A stretch of DNA of 64,000 nucleotides, from assembly GCA_037974665.1 (NCBI GenBank), contig CM075765.1:7445501-7509500 (forward strand), written 5' to 3'. Position 1 is the stretch's first letter. Each line of letters begins with the position of its first letter. The stretch is from Ehretia macrophylla (lineage: Eukaryota; Streptophyta; Magnoliopsida; Boraginales; Ehretiaceae). The notes under the pieces were generated by a model that searched no databases, was not told the DNA's origin, and was given only the letters and a program-made list of their open reading frames with translations. Shown here piece by piece: positions 1 through 11,675 of the stretch. Made by a program: the position numbers and the translations under genes.

Positions 1-158
1 CTATTTTATGGTAATTAGTAAGTGGGCTATTGTATTGTGCCTTAGCGGACTTAAAAGGGGCGATCTTCTTAAGTCCATGGCATCACAATCCCATTAATGC
101 TTTGTGATTTGTACATATTCTATGGTATCAGAGACTTTTTTGATAAGTGGTCGTGACA
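1..158 (+). mobile_element. 3' end of a Ty3-like LTR (partial)
   Basis: The stretch resembles the last 160 bases of the LTR that ends at 4778: both share a block around 'ccttagcggactta', a 'cgatcttcttaag' block and the terminal 'gtcgtgaca'. It is cut by the window edge. No primer site follows it, so it is more likely a 3' or solo LTR end than a 5' LTR. The family is assigned only by this similarity. Confidence 0.45.
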
Positions 159-563
159 AAGCACATATCTAGCAACAAAGTGGAAAAATCGGCCAAGCCT
201 ACACCAAGTGTAATTTCGGCCATCATCCATTAAAGTAGCTAGGCACACTTGTTTTATGCAATATCATATCTATTATACATCCATTCAAAGGTAGAACCAA
301 CCAAACCCCTTTGGATCAACTCGATCTTTATTCATAAAACTTTATATTTAAAATAGGTTCAACTTTGCATAATCTATATCTAGCATATAAATTTACACAA
401 CAAAAATCAATTTAACCAAGCTTACCATACACACAAAAATCATGTCATACAACTAAAAGTTTTATCATCCATGAAAGATTAGTACTATACTCAAATCCTA
501 CATTCCTTAAAGACTAGAAACATGACCTAAAGATTATGTTACTACATGAATCATCAAGCCTAT
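159..563. other. AT-rich stretch without a gene, perhaps inside a minus-strand retroelement
   Basis: No coding region is visible. It lies on the internal side of the minus-strand primer site at 564-577, so it may be untranslated leader or internal sequence of that element. It has a 'atcggccaag' motif at about 188 like the one found in other LTRs of this window. Its true owner is unclear. Confidence 0.3.
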
Positions 564-577
564 GCTCTGATGCCGCT
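564..577 (-). other. primer binding site, minus strand (initiator Met tRNA type)
   Basis: Read on the minus strand it is agcggcatcagagc, close to the agtggtatcagagc found after every 5' LTR in this window. It directly abuts an LTR-like end (…ttca on the minus strand). Confidence 0.5.
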
Positions 578-1100
578 TGAATAATCAATTAGGGATATAA
601 GCAATAATCATAGCGGAATCAAGCATCAATTTCAATTTATTTTCAAGATTAAAGCATTATGTTCATTAGAAACCCTAACTTGAATTCATGTAACTAACAT
701 AATCAAAGTATACATACAACAAATATATATAATCAAGAGTTAGTATAGCATTATACCTCATGAAGACAAACCATAAAGCCTAAAGAAAGCCAAGCTTTTG
801 CTCCCTTGATGAAGACACCATCTCTTGAACATACAAGAATCCTAGTTGGTCCACACAAGCAAAGAATGGTCTTCTCAACCTTCTAAGTTGTTTGTTCTAG
901 CTAACTTTGAAGGATGGTTGAGCTTGGATGCATGAAAAATGAAGAAGAAAGCTTTTCTTCTTCCTTTTCGTCAAATCTCGTAGTTCCCCATTGGAAGAGA
1001 AAAAAAATGTGTTTTTTTTTGCTTTCTTTTGTGTGTTATTATATATTGTCTTGATTGGTCAAAAACCCCTTGACTTATATATTATCTGTAAAACCCCACA
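578..1100 (-). mobile_element. short LTR, minus strand, family unknown
   Basis: On the minus strand it begins tgtggggttttaca near 1100 and ends in ca at 578, next to a primer site. A TATA-like run (tatataataa on the minus strand) lies near 1036-1045. The right edge is a best guess, because another TG start a few bases further right is possible. Its partner LTR is not in the window. Confidence 0.45.
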
Positions 1101-4100
1101 CGCATTCATGCATCTATTTAAATGAGTTATAAGTATTAATGTGCGCTTGTATTATCTTACTTACCTTCACAGACTTCTTTGTACATTCACCTAGTTTTAC
1201 GTGCATTAAGTGTTAAATAAAGTAGACATTAGTTAAATATCTTTTAATGCCCTCTATATATATCTTAAATGTTTACTAGGTGCAATAGAAATAAGTTAGA
1301 AACTAAGTTAGAGTTATAGGAGTTAAGTAGAGTAACTTCGGGGTAACATTACAAATATTAGAAAACTTTGGGGCCAAAGTACAATTAACTAAACTTTGAC
1401 TTAGACACTAGTTAAACTACATAGGACAAGATTAGCTTATAAACTACACTTGAAACACCCAGCTATAGGAAGAAAAGGAAAAGGGAAGAATGACAAAGCT
1501 AGAAAAATACTTGGGGTCAAATAGCAAAACTTATGATTTTTTTGGGTCAACTTGCAATTATGAAAAGTTATACTTTGACACCAATTAATTGCTTTAAATC
1601 AAGAATTAACTTTCTAAAATCCCATTAGAACCCTAAGACTATAAGAAATTAGAAAAGAAAGTCAAGATCAAGAGCTCTTTAAGAATTAAGGGCAAAAGTG
1701 GAGACTTTAGAACTTTCGGGGTCAAAATTGCAATTATGAGAACTAATACTTGGAGACCAAGTTTGGCATTTTAAACTGGATATCACATACACTAAATCGT
1801 GCAAGGAACACCCCGGTCGAATTAGAAAAGAAACAGAAAAACTTTTACATTTTAGAGAACACGAGGGGTCGATTAGCAAAACTCACAAAGTTTAGGGGCT
1901 AAATTACAAATACTAAAAGTTAAACTTAGGGACCAAGATTGCAATTACAACTAGGATTTAAGTTGGCTAATTACATAAGGGGCTCTACAACTAAAGTTAG
2001 ACAAATTAGGGGTCAACTTATAAAGGAGAAGGAAACAACAAGGGCTAAAAGGCAAATAGGCAAAAGTTTTTAATAAGAAAGCTCCTTGTCATCTTTTTCT
2101 CTTCATTTGGCTGCCTCCCTCATTGGAGACTAGAGAGCATTTGAGCTTTATTTTGCAAAACCTTGTGAAGAACAACAACATCAAAGTTGATATTCAAGCT
2201 TGCTAGGTGATCTTAAGGCATTATCAAGGTGGTTCTTGCATTTCCAACCAAAAACCAAAGGTAAGGGTTCTTTCAAAATGGTTATTTATGAGGTATAAAT
2301 GCATATTGATGGATGTTTGAGACTTGTATGGAGTTATAATTGCAATTCCATGGTTGAAAATTTATTGGATCTTGTTTGTTGAAGATTTGAATCAAAGTTG
2401 TTGTTGTTGAAATTTTGAATGTTCTTGGATGATGAAGGTTGTATCTAGCTATACAAATTTGATTGTTGCTTATATAGGTTGCTAGAGGTTGCTTGAATGC
2501 ATAGGTGTTATTCTTGATGATATAAAATCAAAACATGCAAGAATTCTCGGAATAGTTTTCTAGACAGATTTGTGCAATTAGAAATATTAGCCCCTTTTTA
2601 TAGTTGGATGATTTTAAGAAAAATTGGAAAAATTTCAAGATGTAGTAGCCTCATAGAGGTACATTTCTTATGTTGGACAAAACCTGAGGAAAAATCGTTT
2701 TCATGCTCAAAAACACACGAGACAGTAGGTTACGGGATTTTCGTAAAAATCTGACTGCTCACTGCCTTAAGTTTCTTTTGCGCATTAAAAATAGTAAACG
2801 ACCTCAGAATCCAATGAAACTTTCACAATATCTATATTAGGCAGTTAGGAATGACTTTCGTGTTTTACAAAATGTCAGATTCCATCGTTTTAAATCTCTG
2901 AATTTTTCATTTTCAAAATGATGCAGGAATGATTTGGAAATTTTGTTGAATCTGGGCAGCTCACTGCCTTTGAGATCCTTTTGCATTTTAAAAATAGAAA
3001 ACGACCACAGAATTGAACAAAACTTACACAGTTGCTATATTAGGCAATTAGGAACAACTTTCATGTTTTACAAAATGGAAAATTCCATCGTTAAAATGCT
3101 CTGAATTTTTCATTCCCAAAATGATGCAAGAACAGCTTGCAATCTGGACAGAAAAACGTAGTTGCACGAAATAGGTTATAACTCTGTCATTTTAGATCAG
3201 AATTGAGCTTTTCTTTCCAGAGTTATCTACACTTGAAGTGCTTTAATTCTATACCAAAAACAAAGTAATTGAGGTCCGGAAGATAGTTGACTAATTTGCT
3301 AAAGTTGGGTCAATGTAGTGGCTTAGATGAATTAGATAAGTTCTAATGCTTAGCGTATTTGACGAAATGGCTAAGTTGTTTGTTCCTACTAATGTGCAAT
3401 AATATTATATAACTTTTAAATATGTTAGGACACTTGTGTGAACATTTACATGGATTATATTGCTTCTTGCTCGATAATTACCCGGTTTGCTATAAATGTA
3501 TAACTATGTGAATGTTTTGAACTCGATGCTTATCTAAATGCTATAAATGCTCGTATTATATGATCTTAGATTGGAATTGGTGTTAAAAGGGGTTACAACC
3601 ACCTAGTCTTGGCATGGTAGTGTGCGTACTACGCCGGACATCCTCGGGGTGTCAGTGATCTTATGTCTACCATGGTCTTATTCCCTTCTCACTCGGGAAC
3701 ATTGATTTTCTTGGAGAATCAGATCGTAAGTTGATTAATGTCCGGAATACTCTATTGGAGAGATAAGGAAGGAGATGTTGAACATCTCAATTAATAGCGA
3801 GGTAGGCCACCTCTACCGCTTGATATATGATATATAATCACCCTTTCGCTTGGGGGCATTGACTTCCTCGGAGATGTTAGAAAGAGTAAGTTATTTCTTA
3901 CTTAGTATGTGTTATATGACTTGTATATGGATACTTGATTGTTTCTTGATTGCAGATCTTGCTTGCATTGCATCCACAAATTTACAAAAGGTTTATGAAA
4001 AGGAAAAAAATGTATTCGAAAACCCTTTCCAGATTCCCCTCTCGCTGAGCTTTGGTGCCGAATAAGCTCACCCTCGTTTTTTCCCCTTTCAGGTCTAAGT

Positions 4101-4778
4101 GAGTCGGAGTACGATACTTGATGATTGTGTGCTAAGGGAAAATATGTTTGTGGCTTTAAACTCTAGTGATGAAGTTTGTATAATATGTGGTATTTGAATT
4201 AATATAATGGTTAAATGTCGTACTTGTATATAAGTTTTTGGTTATACAAATGATATATGCTTTACTTTGGAATTAGATTGTCGATTTAATATGTATTGGA
4301 CGAATTATATTGTGTTGTTGGAAGTTGGGGTTGAGGAGTTGTAGTGAAGGATTTGGAGTTGTCGGTTTGAGGCTTTTCTGTTTACAAGTTAAAACTGAAA
4401 AATCCAAAATACAGCCGTTGTGCTGCCCGATTTTCAAGGAAACTAATAATAGGCTGAAATTTTGACCAAGTATAGATTGAAAATTAAATTAACTAAGTTA
4501 CAACAAGATTTAGTCCCTCGACTAAGGTAAAGAAAATTGAGTAATTTAGAATTTAGTAATAGGGATATAATTATTTTAAAAGTCTTGAAATATTGAATTA
4601 CAATAACAATGTTTAGGCTATTGTAATTGTGCCTTAGCGGACTTAGGCGGTGCGATCTTCTTAAGACCGTGACATCACGATCCCAGAAATATTGGTGGTT
4701 TATTTATGGTATCAAAGATTATATTAGCGCCCTTTTTTGTGCTGAGACCCTGCTTTGGAAAAAATTGGGGTCGTGACA
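1101..4778 (+). mobile_element. long Ty3-like LTR (left edge uncertain)
   Basis: The right end is clear: gtcgtgaca at 4770-4778 followed by a primer site. The left end is not resolved and lies somewhere after 1100. Internal features match the other long LTRs here: a 'ggcatggtagtgtgc' block near 3610, a 'ctcgctgagc…gctcaccc' block near 4040-4075 and a following 'ttcaggt'. From about 1330 to 2030 it holds many degenerate copies of a phrase like 'ggggtcaaattgcaaatac'. No coding sequence is visible. The likely family is Ty3, Tekay/Del-like, inferred from LTR style only. Confidence 0.5.
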
Positions 4779-4939
4779 GGTAGTATCAGAGCTTAGCTAG
4801 TTGGCTAGGCGTAGTTGGGTTAGAACCCCTATGGAAGTGGGTAGAAGTCTTGATATGAAATTGTCTTGAAAGATATGTGCACATGTATTAGTTGGCTGAT
4901 GTGGCCAATTGTGGTCCAAGCAAATGACATCTTTTAATT
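4779..4939 (+). mobile_element. primer site and start of internal region of the preceding LTR element
   Basis: tagtatcagagc at 4781-4792 is a one-base variant of the Met-tRNA primer site. The following 150 bases resemble the non-coding leaders of other elements here. The rest of the element is not found downstream, where a solo LTR and then a LINE take its place. Confidence 0.5.
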
Positions 4940-4945
4940 TGAAGA

Positions 4946-5008
<63 letters not shown>

Positions 5009-6338
5009 TCCAAATTGTGCAAATATATAATTAAGATAATCACCATTACTTTAAATTATGGAAATAACTTTTTTATATTTGTACATTAGCCCCACAATTA
5101 ATAATTAATTACACATTGGCCCATTAACCTTTAATGGTCAATTAAATCATTGTAAACTCCTTAACATCACAAGAGAAACGAAAACACAATTATTAACACT
5201 TTAACAATTAAAGTGACACAAGATATAAACTCAATAGAAGAACCATTCACAAGTGTTTTCTTGTGTGTGACTTTCCAGATTCATCATCATATAGCAATGA
5301 GGAAACGTTGAACACTTTTAATGTTAATTAAACTTTTCAATTTGTATAGAGAGTGTCTCCCGTCATTCTCTAAACACCCTCAAAGTTCTTGAGTAACGCC
5401 TAGCAACTAACATATCAAGACAGTTTATAAGGCAATGAAGTCCAATTTAAGTGGATCTATTTGTAGCTGCCGATTATCGTGCAATTTGATCCTTTCATTA
5501 ATATGTCCCGATCAAGTAAGAACCATGGATGGATTAAGTTCATAGACTCGATTCTATGCATAGATCTAAACGGTGTAACGAGAGATGACACATAGAAAAA
5601 TCAATTTCCATCATTCACACCTTGGCCAATGATTTCCTCATTCAACAACCATTATTAGATCACATAGGACATCGCCTCACAACGGAGGTTAATGAATCCT
5701 CTTTGGACAACTATCTATCACTCACTATATTGCAAGTATAAACTGCAGGAGGCCTTAACTCATCTCGTGCTTGAAGACAAGCATTGTCCAATCGTAAGTA
5801 TTATACCCCAATACATAGGACAGCCATAATGTCACAAGTCAAAGGATTACTTGCACAACAACAACGAATAATAAATCATTAATCCAAAATCATGTGATTT
5901 GTTATTCACGTCACATTCAGTGATATATTCCACTAATAATCCACTCACATGTTTGTTAATCGCATCATATGCTATTATGGCACGTGGCTCACCATACTTT
6001 ATCATTAATATCTCCATATTAATCAAAGGTAACAATACACGTGATAGTCTATAATAAATTATTAAAGTCCCGATCAAATAATCTAAGAACGATAAATACT
6101 TTAAGTATTTATCATACTAAAAAAAATATGTCAAAATATTCTAAAATCTTTTAGAATATATTTCTCTAATGAAAATACTAGAGACTCTTTCATATACAGA
6201 AAGAAGAAAAATATGAATGTCACTTACATGTCAATATGTAAACAAACACATAGATAGTATTTTCAAAATGTACAAGTTAATGTCAAAATACCCAAAATAT
6301 GTCATCTAAATATATAACATTAGGGCATATCTCTAACA
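4940..6338 (-). mobile_element. solo LTR of a Ty1/copia element, minus strand
   Basis: Read on the minus strand from 6338 it starts tgttagagatatgccctaat, the same start as the LTRs at 17277 and 24646. It stays recognisably similar further in, including the 'gcgattaac', 'tttggattaat' and 'gacatcgcctcac' segments. The left end is set at 4940 (tgaagac) because the flanks taatt (4935-4939) and aaatt (6339-6343) match at four of five bases, as expected for a 5-base target duplication. At about 1.4 kb it is shorter than the 2-kb LTRs of the complete element. Confidence 0.7.
4949..5006. repeat. (AT)n microsatellite
   Basis: A pure run of about 29 AT dinucleotides, lying just inside the 3' end of the minus-strand solo LTR. 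Confidence 0.97.
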
Positions 6339-6351
6339 AAATTCTCTCTAC

Positions 6352-7103
6352 ATGATACAACCAAAACAACCAGATACCTTCACCAAACACCTCGCACCAC
6401 CACAACAAACCATCTTACCACCACAACAAACCACCTCACCGCCGCAAAACACTACCGCAAAAAATCTACAATCTGCTGCAAATGAATTATCGATTCTTAA
6501 TGAAGTTTATACAACATCAACCAATGGTGAATCAGGCAACTCGATGCCACTGTACTCTCCTCGAGCATGGCATAAACTTTTCAAACAGTAATTAGGGTAT
6601 CAACGCCCCCAATCGTGGCTCAGAGAGCTCCAGAAATGTACAAAAACTCACTAGCATCAATCTTCTACCTGGATGAGCTCGATAACCTAGCCACGATTCA
6701 TAAATTCTCAATAGTTGAAAAATTCATGAAGGCACCAAATCTGGAAAGGAGAAGCAAAGCTCTTGTAAACATGAAACTAATAAGTAGATACCAAGTTTTA
6801 TGGCTTGATTACAAGCACGTGTTAATCAAACTTGATAACGAAATTGATTCCAAAAGAATTTGGGTGCGAAAAGAGTGGTTCCTCGATGGAAAGATAATGA
6901 GGACGTTTAAATGCACATTGGATTTCACACCAGAGAAAGAGTCGTCAATTGTGCCGGTATGGGTATCAATCCCGAATTTACCAGTTTACCTATACGAGAA
7001 ATCAATAATCCTCAATCTCATATCACCAATTGGAAATCCTCTGCAGATGGATGAAGCCACCGCTAATAGTACAAGACCAGCCATGCCTAGGGTTTACATA
7101 TAA
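6352..7103 (+). pseudogene. LINE ORF1 protein, DUF4283-like nucleic-acid-binding region (broken)
   Basis: The first part (6352-6591) starts with a Met and is rich in Pro, Gln and Thr. It then reads SPRAWHKLFKQ and stops. The second part (6615-7103), in another frame, has the plant LINE ORF1 pattern: a stretch around RYQVLWLDYKHVLIKLDNE, then WFLDGKIMRTFKCTLDFTPE, then VPVWVSIPNLPVYLYEKS. Just after it, at about 7218-7264, a CMNCRHLGN stretch looks like the start of a decayed CCHC knuckle. In this family ORF1 binds the element's RNA. The frame change near 6592-6615 and later stops show it is dead. Confidence 0.75.
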
Positions 7104-8354
7104 TTTGACTGTTTGAAAAAACCATCGAAAGTTGTTTGGGTTCAATTCAGAGATAGGAACACTGGTAAAAATGTGGGGGGCTACTGGCAGAAAATTATTT
7201 TTGTAGCAATGCTTGAGTTTTGCATGAATTGTAGACATTTAGGGAACGATAAAACTTGATGCATACTACTAGGTAAAGGCAATAATGCCAAACCCAAAAG
7301 CAAAGATCAGAGGTCAGGAGAGGATGACGTCATCAATGGCGGAACACATGAGAAAGAACAAGCAAAAAACAACAAATCAAATACAAAGAAGAATGAGGCA
7401 ATTGAGAAAAAAAAATGAAAATGAAAAAAATAAACAACTTCACAATGAATCTGCATAAGAGAAACAGAGTTCAGACAAAGGATGGAGGATTTGGGAGCAA
7501 GGAAAGAACAACACGGCTAACAATGAAGTGACAAGACCTGAAGAAAACAAAGGCATGACTTTGGAGAATAATGAAGAGCAATTTAGGGTTTTTGAGCCTC
7601 AATTAGGAGCTAGGAATGGAAGTAGCAAAAATAATTGGGAAAAACATCAACAAGGGAGTGGCAATTGCAAAATCCAAAATCCTAAAGAAAACAAATAGAG
7701 AATAGAAGGAAAATAGAGCATCATTACTACAAACAGATACGAAATCCTTGCAAAGCAAGAAACAGAACACAAAGAAGGGGAAATTCCTGAAGGAAGACTA
7801 AATAATTTTGAGGCCAACGAAAATAAGAAACAGTCTTGTGAAAAATGTCATGAAGAAATGCTTTTCGTCTACAAAAAGATGGTAACAAAAACGAGGACCA
7901 GAAATCGTAGTTGATTAATGAACAAACCAACGAGCCTTGCGAAAAGTGTCATGAAGAAAAAGGTTGTCCAATGGATAAAAATAGCTGGCTACATACACTC
8001 AAATAAAGATCATAATACGATGAAAACACTTCAAATGGAAACACCAATAAAGAGTTCCATGAAAACTTTCATGAAGAAGAACTCATTAGTTCATTAAGTC
8101 TGATGAATTTGGCAGCGGAGATGAAAGCCCAAGACAACCAGGTACGTTAATACTTGATACTGAAATAGTCAAATTAAGTTCTCCACCTAGAGGACACCCA
8201 CGAATCTTAACTCGTAACAAATCTATGGAGAGTATATCTAGGGAATATGAGCATACAAAATTATCCATGAGATTAAATCCAAGATGGTTCAATCTGGGTA
8301 GCCCACGAAAAAATCGTAGCAAATCTTCCTCAAAATCCTCACCCTACAATCTCA
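7104..8354 (+). pseudogene. decayed C-terminal part of LINE ORF1 and spacer before ORF2
   Basis: This stretch is A-rich and has no long open frame. Its place between the ORF1 core and the endonuclease start suggests it was the charged, low-complexity ORF1 tail. Degenerate repeats are visible, for example 'aaaagtgtcatgaagaa' near 7940 and a similar 'aactttcatgaagaag' near 8064. The short ORFs on the minus strand here look like chance frames. Confidence 0.55.
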
Positions 8355-9090
8355 ATGATAAATACAATCATATGGAACATTAGAGGCATTGGTGGTAAAG
8401 TAGGTTTTGAGACTTCTCAAAACTCTCATTAAAATTCATAAACCGAAGATTGTGAGTGTATTAGAACCGATGGTTGAAAAAGATAAACTAGAAGACTATG
8501 CTAGCAAATTGGGCTTGCAATGTGAAGCTACCAATAATACCAACAAAATCTGGATCTTTTGGGACCAACAAATTAGCTGCCAAATTATAAGTGACCATGC
8601 TCAATGCTTAACAATAAGCATTAGTACCTTTTATCATCAATTATAACTGAACCATGGATCACTGGTGGAGATTTTAATACCTTGTTATCAGTTGAACAAA
8701 GGAAAAATGGTGCATCACCCATAGCCATGAATATTTTAATACCTGCTTGACGGAATGTGGTCTCAATGATGCTGGATATGGAGGGCAACCTTTCACTTGG
8801 GAAAGAAATAAGCTAATGCTAAGACTAGATAGTGTCTGCATTAACCAAACCTGGGCAACAAACTTTGAACAAACCAAAGTATCTCACCTGGTAAGAGTTG
8901 GATCTGACTACTACCCTTTGCTCATTTCTTGCCTACAACAAAATAATAGAGGCCCTAGTTCATTTAGATTCATTAATGCTGGATAAAGCATCAAAGCTTT
9001 CTTACAACTTTATAGAAAAACTGGAAAGAACCAATCTATGCAAAAGGAATAATGATGGTATGCTCAAGCATAAAAGACTGACAGATATGC
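8355..9090 (+). pseudogene. LINE ORF2, apurinic-type endonuclease domain (broken)
   Basis: ORF2 probably starts at 8355: the reading MINTIIWNIRGIGG is the usual start of plant LINE endonucleases. Further on, in different frames, are TGGDFNTLL near 8660-8690 (the GDFN catalytic motif), FTWER near 8800 and VSHLVRVGSDYYPLL near 8877-8920, which matches the family's SDH-PLL end motif with Tyr in place of His. In the family this domain nicks target DNA to prime reverse transcription. Frame changes and stops separate the pieces. Confidence 0.75.
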
Positions 9091-10758
9091 TAAAAATATA
9101 GAGCAAAAGTCATTTTGGAGATATATTCCAGAAAGTCAAAGAAGCTAAGAATGAAGCTCAGAAAATGGAAAAAGCTTATATAAAGAAATATCCAAATAAT
9201 ATAGAGAAACTCCAATATGCTAATGCTAAACTCAATCATACCCTCTCAATTGAAGAGTCTTTTTAGAAGCAAAAAGCTGGGGTAAAGTGGCTAAATGAAG
9301 GAGACAAAAGCACCAAGTTCTTTCAAACAATGGTCAAAACAAAGCAGGTAAGAAATAATATATGGATCATAGATAAGGAAAATTGTGACACTCTACATCA
9401 GCAAGATGAAATCAAGGCAAGTGCTATACAATTTTTCTCTACTCTAAAAGAAAGCATATTGTATTATGCTAGAAAACTGGGACTTCATTCCTAAGCTAAT
9501 CACACAAGAAGATAATCAAATACTTAAGTTTGATCCAACTATAGCAGAAGTTCATAAGGCTGTTTTTTCCATTGATGCTAATAGTGTGGCAGGGCCTGAT
9601 GGATACTCAGCTCTCTTTTATAAACACTATTGGCATATAGTCAAAGAAGATCTTCATGAGGTTGTTATGGACTTTTTCAAAGGAGGATCAATCCCAAGGG
9701 GTATAACTGCCACTTCAATTGTTCTCATACCTAAAGGCAACAACCCAAGGAAATGGTCAGAATTCTGACCAATCAGTCTTTGTACAATTCTCAACAAAAT
9801 AGTGGCAAAAGTACTAACAAACAGAATAACCCAAGTGCTTCCCAAAATTATATCACTACAACAAAATGGCTTTGTTCTTGGAAGACAAATTGAAGACAAT
9901 ATTTACCTTGCACAGGAATTGGTTCACAATTTGGACAGAAAAATCAGAGAAGGGAATATCATTCTGAAATTTGACGTGATGAAAGCTTATGATAGATTGG
10001 ACTTGTCCTTCCTCTGCAACATGTTTTCTGCCTTTGGTTTTGATGATCACTGCGTAGAAAAAATTAGAAAATGTATAAGCAATTACTGTTTCTCTCTTCT
10101 AATAAATGGTGAAAACACATAATTCTTCAACTCAAGCAGAGGCCTTCGTCAAGGAGATCCCATCTCACCAGACTTATTTATTATAGCAGCGGAATTTCTC
10201 TCAAGAGGACTCAGTTATATATTTAATAAATATCATTCCATGAGATATCATACTGGTTGCAAAGCTTATATTTCTCACTTAGCATTGGTTGATGATATTA
10301 TCATTTTTACTAATGGGTACAGAAATTCTATCCATTTTATTATGGACTTCCTCAATCAATATGAACTCATTGCAGGACAAAAAATCAACTCAGAGAGAAG
10401 TGGATTTTTCTTACCCAAACATGCCCCTTCTTCTAGGAGCTTGATAATTGTAAAGATTACTAAATTCAGAAAGCAGTCAATTCCCACTAAATATCTTGGA
10501 GTTCAACTATACAAAGGTCCCAAGAAGAATTTTTTCTTTGATGAACTCATTCAGAAAGTTCAGGCAAGATTAACAACATGGGAGCACAAAACTCTCTCGG
10601 CAAGAAGCAGAATCACACTAATACAAAATATACTTGCCTCATTGCCATTACATTTGTTGCAGGTGATTAATCCTACTCAAACTATCATTCTGAGAATTGA
10701 AAGGTTGTTCAACAGCTTCCTATGGGGAAGTAAGAACAAACAAAAGAAAATTCATTAG
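9091..10758 (+). pseudogene. LINE ORF2, reverse transcriptase domain (broken)
   Basis: Clear non-LTR reverse transcriptase blocks are present: SVAGPDGYSALFYKHYW near 9580-9630, ATSIVLIPKGNNP near 9710-9750, the PISLCTILNKIVAK block near 9769-9810, LQQNGFVLGRQIEDNI near 9857-9905, FDVMKAYDR near 9969-9995 (motif A, catalytic Asp), SRGLRQGDPISPDLF near 10134-10180, and LALVDDIIIF near 10279-10310 (motif C, with LVDD where FADD or YADD is usual; both Asp kept). In-frame stops occur at about 9766 (inside WSEF-PISL) and 10120. Upstream (9091-9465) it reads as the linker after the endonuclease. Confidence 0.85.
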
Positions 10759-11469
10759 TGTACATGGGGAAAACCCTATAAACAAAAGAGGGCTTGGTTT
10801 TAGAAGTCTACAGGACTCTGCAGTAGCTTTTGGCATAAAAATGTGGCAGAAATTCAGAAGCCCTCACAATCTTTGGACACAATACATGACAAAATTCTAC
10901 CGTAAAAATAAACACCCTATGGAAATAACAATAAAGCCTCAAGACTCCCCGGGTTGGGAAAGAATGAGAAAAGTGGCTGAAACTTGTTAAAAACACATAA
11001 GATGGAAGATTGGAAAAGGGAATGTTGACTTCTGGAATGATTCAAGGTGGAATGATTATCCTCTGAAGAACTATTACAACACTCAAGGAGCTTCATCAGC
11101 TAAAGTCAATAACTTCTACAACCAAGAAGAATGGAATGAGAACAAGTTGAAAGAGGTCCAGCCTATGCACATGATAAAGGAAATAAAAGCAATTAACTTC
11201 AATCAAAAGGAAGAGGATGTTCCAATGTGGGATCAGACTCCTAATGGATTGTTCACTCTTAAAAGTACCTGGCAAATAATCAGGAATAAGGGTGTGAAGC
11301 AGTTGATTTATGAGAAAATTTGGCACCCTTCAATATCCACAAAAATATCCTTCCTCACTTGGAGAATTATCGAAAATTGGCTACCCACAGATGACAAAAT
11401 GCAAACCAAAGGCATCACCAATGTTTCTAAATGCTAATGCCGCAACAATCAAGAGACACAAGCTCACTG
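10697..11469 (+). pseudogene. LINE ORF2, thumb-to-zf-RVT region, 5' part
   Basis: After the reverse transcriptase core the frame shifts to NKRGLGFRSLQDSAVAFGIKM (10780-10850), typical of the region after the thumb. Next come a KIGKGNVDFWNDSRW block near 11007-11055 and TPNGLFTLKSTWQII near 11240-11280, which leads into zf-RVT. The zf-RVT part reads KIWHPSISTKISFLTWRII and ends at the Ty3-like insertion after 'caagctcactg'. It resumes at 31982 as CLFKSQKTKKVW, the second half of the zinc-finger pattern. Confidence 0.8.
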
Positions 11470-11666
11470 TGTGACGCCCGAGCCTAGAGCATGCATATGT
11501 CATTCATTGCATACAACTTGTGCATTTGTTTGTGCATTCATTTACTTAAAAGCTTACATAGCAATAGTTACTATTCACTTGATTTTTAGACTATTTAATT
11601 TTTCCGATTTTACATTTTTTCCATGTTACGTGACTTATATGAGGCATGAGAAAAATAAAATTTTGA
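11230..11666 (+). repeat. tandem triplication, unit 1 (LINE 3' piece plus LTR head)
   Basis: This unit joins the LINE zf-RVT segment (11230-11469) to the first 200 bases of the Ty3-like LTR (11470-11666). The same composite occurs at 11664-11675 plus 14402-14739 (unit 2) and from 14744 on (unit 3). The junction with unit 2 falls at a shared TGA: LTR 'aaaattttga' continues as LINE 'agcagttga'. Confidence 0.85.
11470..11666 (+). mobile_element. duplicated head of the Ty3-like LTR (copy 1)
   Basis: It starts tgtgacgcccgagcctagag right after the cactg target and matches the first 200 bases of the LTRs at 14983 and 29104. It stops abruptly where LINE sequence returns. It is a by-product of the local triplication and not a separate insertion. 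Confidence 0.85.
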
Positions 11667-11675
11667 AGCAGTTGA

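Noticed and set aside
5847-6077. 76-codon minus-strand ORF
   Set aside because: It lies within the solo LTR and its wording follows the non-coding LTR sequence also seen at 17500-17700.
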